NCBI GenBank assembly: GCA_001598975.1
Contig: BBXU01000394.1
Coordinates: 1-11,991 of the forward strand
Origin: Parachlorella kessleri
Lineage: Eukaryota; Chlorophyta; Trebouxiophyceae; Chlorellales; Chlorellaceae
Length of the DNA stretch: 11,991 bases
Direction of reading: 5' to 3'
Part shown: positions 8,394-11,991 of the stretch, one piece after another
How positions within the stretch are numbered: the first letter of the stretch is position 1
Layout: the number at the start of each line of letters is the position of its first letter
The notes under the pieces: model-generated
Database searches by the model: none
What the model saw: only the letters and a program-made list of their open reading frames with translations
What the model was told of the DNA's origin: nothing
Program-made: the position numbers and the translations under genes

Positions 8394-11300
8394 CTAGAAG
8401 CGCCCGCCGCCCCCTCGGTGGTTGTAGCCGCCGCCGCCCCTGCCGCGCCCGCGCTGGTGGTGATGGTGCCCACCCCGCCCCGGGTACCCCGCATGTTCTT
8501 CTTGCAGTTCCCGCTTCTCTGCTGCCAGCACCAGGCGCTTGAGCTCGGCCTTCTCCGCCGCCTCCCGCTCCTCCTTTTCCCTCAAGTGGTGGGCCATGCT
8601 GGCCGAGACGGGGATGAGCAGCTCGCGGGAGCGGTCCTCGCGCCCGCCGCGCCGCATCACCACCTGCAAGCAAGTGGGGCGGGAGTGGTGGTGGGCGTGG
8701 GAGTCTTGCGTGGGGACCAGGCGCGGCGGCTTGACATGGGTGTCTTGCTTCATGTGAGGGCTGGTAACGAGGGCCATGACCAAGGTCGCACAGTCGCTGA
8801 GGGAGCTGCAGGCTGCTGGGCATCTGGAGCACAGCATGGCAGCTGGAAACCCCCCGAGCTATCGTGCGGAGCGCAGGCTCGAGGGCCTGTCCATCACGCC
8901 AACCATGGGCGGGTGATGGTGACAGCCCACTCCAACTCGGCGAGCACCCCAGCTATCTACAAAGTTTCTCAGAAGGCCGCGGTGGGAGGGGTTGCACAAA
9001 GGGAGGGATTGGTTTGATTCCAGCAGGCCTTCCCACCTTGAAGGCCATGGTCCCATCATCGCCACTCCCCGCCCCACCATGGTCGCCAGCTGCCGCAGGC
9101 GCCGCCGCAGCGGCCGCAGCCCCTCCCCGCGCGCCCCCCTGGTAGTCCAGCATCAGCTGGGCAAAGTCACGCTCAAAGTCTTCGTCAACCTCAGCGTGTG
9201 CTGCGCTGGCGGGGCGGAGCACAGCCACGTCATCGTCTCCGTCGTCTACCAGCCTGCAGATGGGGCATGTCACAAGGGTGGCAGACAGTGAGAAGTGGGA
9301 CGGCGGCACTGAAGTTCGTGGTGTCAGTGTTGCTGGTGCCAAGGAGCTGTCTCATGGACAGCACCGCCATGCGCCAAGTTGCATGCCAGTAGTTGCGGGT
9401 ACCTGCCTCTCTCGGCAGCCAACAGACTAGCCAGACCTGGCCCTCAGTGGTGGTTACACAATAAGCCAGGGAACACAGCCAAGAACACTGCAGTGAACCG
9501 TCAAACACGCCTGCAGACACCGCCCTAATAGTCCCAGTCCTCTACCTGGCAGCCCCGTCATCCTCTTCCTCCTCCAGCGTCCCCTCCCCCACCGACCGCT
9601 CTCCCTCGCTGCCACCCTCGGAGCCGCCGTCATCCGACCCCCCTCCCTCGTCCTCACTCTCCTCGTCGATGGCTGGCAGGCCCTGCGCTGCCGCTGCAGC
9701 CGCCGCCGCTTCCAGCCCTGCAACTGCCTCGCACGCCTCCTGGAAGCTGGAGTACTGTGGGGCAGCGACTCTGAGCCCGTCAAGCAGCTCCTGCAGGGAG
9801 GCAAGTCGACCCGCCTCTAATCATTTAAGTTCAGCTTTATACCGAAAGTCGCACGACCAGGCCGGGGTCACAGAGGCTCCACCACCACTTGGCTCCACTG
9901 CATCCCAGACACACTACGCTGACAAGCCATGCCACGGGCCCCTCAGCTTTGCCTTCGCGTGGCTAGCGGTGCCCTCAGGTGCCCTGTGCCACAGCTCCCC
10001 AGACGCCCACATCTTGCTGACCACCCCTCGTGCCGAGCCACACCCCGCCTGACCAACCAAGCTGGCATGCGGCGCAGGCCTAGCGTGGGACCTCCCAAGC
10101 ACCCATGTGTTGGGGGCACCCCCACCCACCTGCACATCAAACTCCACGTCCAGGGGCAGCGGCGGCTTGGACAGTATGTAGCGCTGCAGGTAGGGCAGGA
10201 AGCGGTCCAGCTTCTTGCGGGCCGAGCCCTGCAGGCACCCACCAGGAGATGCACTAGACAACCACCTCACCCCATGGTCAGCCAAAAAACCATGTCACCC
10301 CATGGTCAGACACAACCGTGGGAAGTGGGTGTGGGGCTGTGGAAAGGTGCCCTCTGCGGCCTGGCTGCCATGCCATGTCCTGACTCAGGTGCTGAAAAAG
10401 GAGACAGCAGCAGGGGTCGGGTGAGCGGATAGTAGCAGCACCCAGAGGCCACCCCACCCCCCACGCTGCCTCACTCGTCATTTTTCCTGATGCTAGTATG
10501 GGTTGCAGGTAGTGCGAACAGGGAGTGAGAGCTGGGCTGTACCAACAGGCCTGGATGCAGGATGCGCCTGACTTCTGAGCCAGTATTTCCCTCCCAAAGA
10601 TAAGGTAAGGCATTTCCTGTTGTGCGAGCACCCACGCAATTGCCCACCCACCCGCCTACCCACCTTGGTGAAGTACTGGCCGCACGCCTCCAGGAGTGTG
10701 CACACCAGGCGGATGCGGAAGTAGTTGGTGGGCGGGTCCAGGCGGCTGAAAGGTCACACAAGCACACCGCGTGGGCGGCAGGGCTGGAGACTGACAAGTG
10801 ACGAATACAGCCTGGGAGCCGGTGTGCAAGGAGCACTTGAAGACCCCCTGGCATGTGGCCGCAGTAGGAGACCGGGTCCTCCACACCCCCGACAAGCTGC
10901 CTCGCTGGCATCAGCCCCTCCTTACTTGCCCGCTCCCCGGCTTGCAGGTCACGCTAACAAGCAGGCGACCAGAGACTGAAACAAGCAAACACAGGGCAGC
11001 CCTCCACGACCTCCCTCACTGCCCCTCGTCATCCCTTCTACCGCACCGCACCGCCGGGCCCAAGCTTGCCCTCTCACCGAGTGATCTCTGGTGGTGTGAT
11101 TGAGTCGTACCCAAACGCCAGCAGCAGGTGTAGGGTAGCGAAAATGAGCTTGGAGTCCACCAGGCGGTAGTTGTACAGCTCCCCCAGCAGCCGTACATAC
11201 GCCACACGGCGCTGGTAGAAGCCTGGGGGCATGAGGCGGGTACGAGCAGGGTGGGTCGGTGAGCAGGAGCTCTATATAGCTGCGCAGCAACTGGGCTGGG

Positions 11301-11777
11301 CTGGTGCTTGTGTAGAGCGGACACGATACGCTCTGAAATTCGGCAGTTATCACCCACGCACTCCACCACCTGTACGAGGCCCCACAGAAACCCGCCAAAC
11401 GAAGGTACCGTACCAACTTGGCTCACCCAGCCAGTAGCTAGCCGCGCCCACCCCCACCAACCCCACCATCCCATTCAGCCACCCCCTGCCGATGCCGCGC
11501 CCATGCCATGCCATGCGCCCCCAGCCCGCCACCCACCTCCCTCTGGCGCCTCCAGCCCCGCCACCACCCCCTCCAGCACGTCGTCCACCAGCTGGCAGCC
11601 CAGCGCGGGGTGGTACCGGCTTAGCCCCGCCGCCAGCGACGCGATGTGGGGGATCTGGGAGAACCTGCCCTTGTGGGTGGCGCGCAGCAGCGTGGACAGC
11701 AGGTATGGCTCGTGCTCGCCCCAGGGCAGCCGCCGCAGCTTCTTCAGCACCTGACGCAAGGCAGGGGGCATCGAGCG
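8394..11777 (-). CDS. UPF2: UPF2 nonsense-mediated decay factor, C-terminal part
   Basis: UPF2 bridges UPF3 at the exon junction complex to the helicase UPF1 in nonsense-mediated mRNA decay. Seven phase-consistent exons are visible: 11777-11537 (or from 11750), 11222-11078, 10745-10664, 10228-10130, 9790-9546, 9253-9037 and 8663-8394, coding for about 432 residues to the stop. Numbering from the first visible residue, 1-200 form the third MIF4G domain: VLKKLRRLPW (10-19), IASLAAGLSRYH, RLLGELYNYRLVDS, TLLEACGQYF, KKLDRFLPYLQRYILSK and PLPLDVEFDVQ. An acidic, Ala/Gly-rich linker follows (190-290). EVDEDFERDFAQLML (292-306) and RELLIP...LKRLVL (356-389) are the two halves of the UPF1-binding region. 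The end is His/Arg/Gly-rich (HHHHQRGRGRGGGG). Earlier exons, including MIF4G domains 1 and 2, lie beyond the right edge. The gene is tail-to-tail with BUD31. The family call is very secure; the first exon boundary has two in-frame options nine codons apart. Confidence 0.95.
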
Positions 11778-11991
11778 CTAGGCCGGGGGAGGTGGCCAGC
11801 GTGGGGATGGGCAGCAAAAGGCAGGTGGTCTGGTAGCAGGCAGCGACACGCCTTGGAGCAGCAAGTCAGCAACCCTTCCGGTCACAGCGCATGCACATAT
11901 CAAGTGCAAACTACACACTGCGTGACAACCAGCTGTCCCCTCCCCCCCCCGCCCTCCCTCGCCACACCACACACACACACACACACACACA
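11778..11991 (-). other. UPF2 intron sequence at the right edge
   Basis: Upstream of the first visible UPF2 exon the minus strand shows stops and low-complexity sequence but no UPF2-like residues; the preceding MIF4G-linker exon must lie further right. The acceptor is the AG before 11777 or, alternatively, the one before 11750. The tract includes a run of C at about 11940-11950. Confidence 0.65.
11967..11991. repeat. CA dinucleotide microsatellite at the right edge
   Basis: The window ends in an uninterrupted (CA)n run of about 12 units, preceded by C-rich sequence. It lies in a UPF2 intron, where it reads as (TG)n. With the C/A tract at the left edge, both ends of the window stop in simple repeats. 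Confidence 0.95.

Noticed and set aside
9669..10432. Long plus-strand open frames opposite UPF2
   Set aside because: They overlap each other and lie opposite well-conserved UPF2 exons (QRYILSK, PLPLDVEFD); alanine and proline richness reflects base composition.

Overview
The window is a piece of nuclear DNA from a eukaryote, most likely a green alga (Chlorophyta). The genes are broken by many short GT-AG introns (76 to 435 bases) and coding exons are GC-rich. TGTAA, the usual chlorophyte polyadenylation signal, lies downstream of two of the stops. The three recognisable proteins look closest to their land-plant counterparts. I see no bacterial operon structure, CRISPR array, tRNA, rRNA, insertion sequence or transposon. 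Exons were assembled by hand from splice sites, reading phase and remembered family sequence; every junction listed keeps the frame.

Layout from left to right. (1) About 69-2606, minus strand: the 5' part of an unrecognised membrane protein gene. It has three hydrophobic helices, then a cysteine- and glycosylation-site-rich segment, and runs off the left edge. (2) 2607-3500: intergenic, holding the 3' end of the next gene and the presumed promoter of gene 1. (3) 3501-6042, minus strand: a complete METTL14/MTB-type subunit of the m6A mRNA methyltransferase, eight exons, 413 residues. (4) 6043-6398: a 356-base divergent promoter region. (5) 6399-7807, plus strand: a complete BUD31 (G10) spliceosome factor, four exons, 220 residues, with a depleted cysteine cluster and an added C-terminal tail. 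(6) 7808-8393: a convergent 3' region with a TGTAA signal on each strand. (7) 8394 to about 11777, minus strand: the C-terminal 430 or so residues of UPF2, seven exons, the rest lying beyond the right edge. (8) 11778-11991: the start of a further UPF2 intron, ending in a CA microsatellite.

Three adjacent genes therefore act on nuclear-encoded mRNA: methylation (MTB), splicing (BUD31) and nonsense-mediated decay (UPF2). MTB and BUD31 share a head-to-head promoter; BUD31 and UPF2 are tail-to-tail. I find no wholly new system. The points most worth following are the altered BUD31 zinc cluster and its tail, the changed placement of arginine-glycine sequence in MTB, and the unidentified membrane protein.
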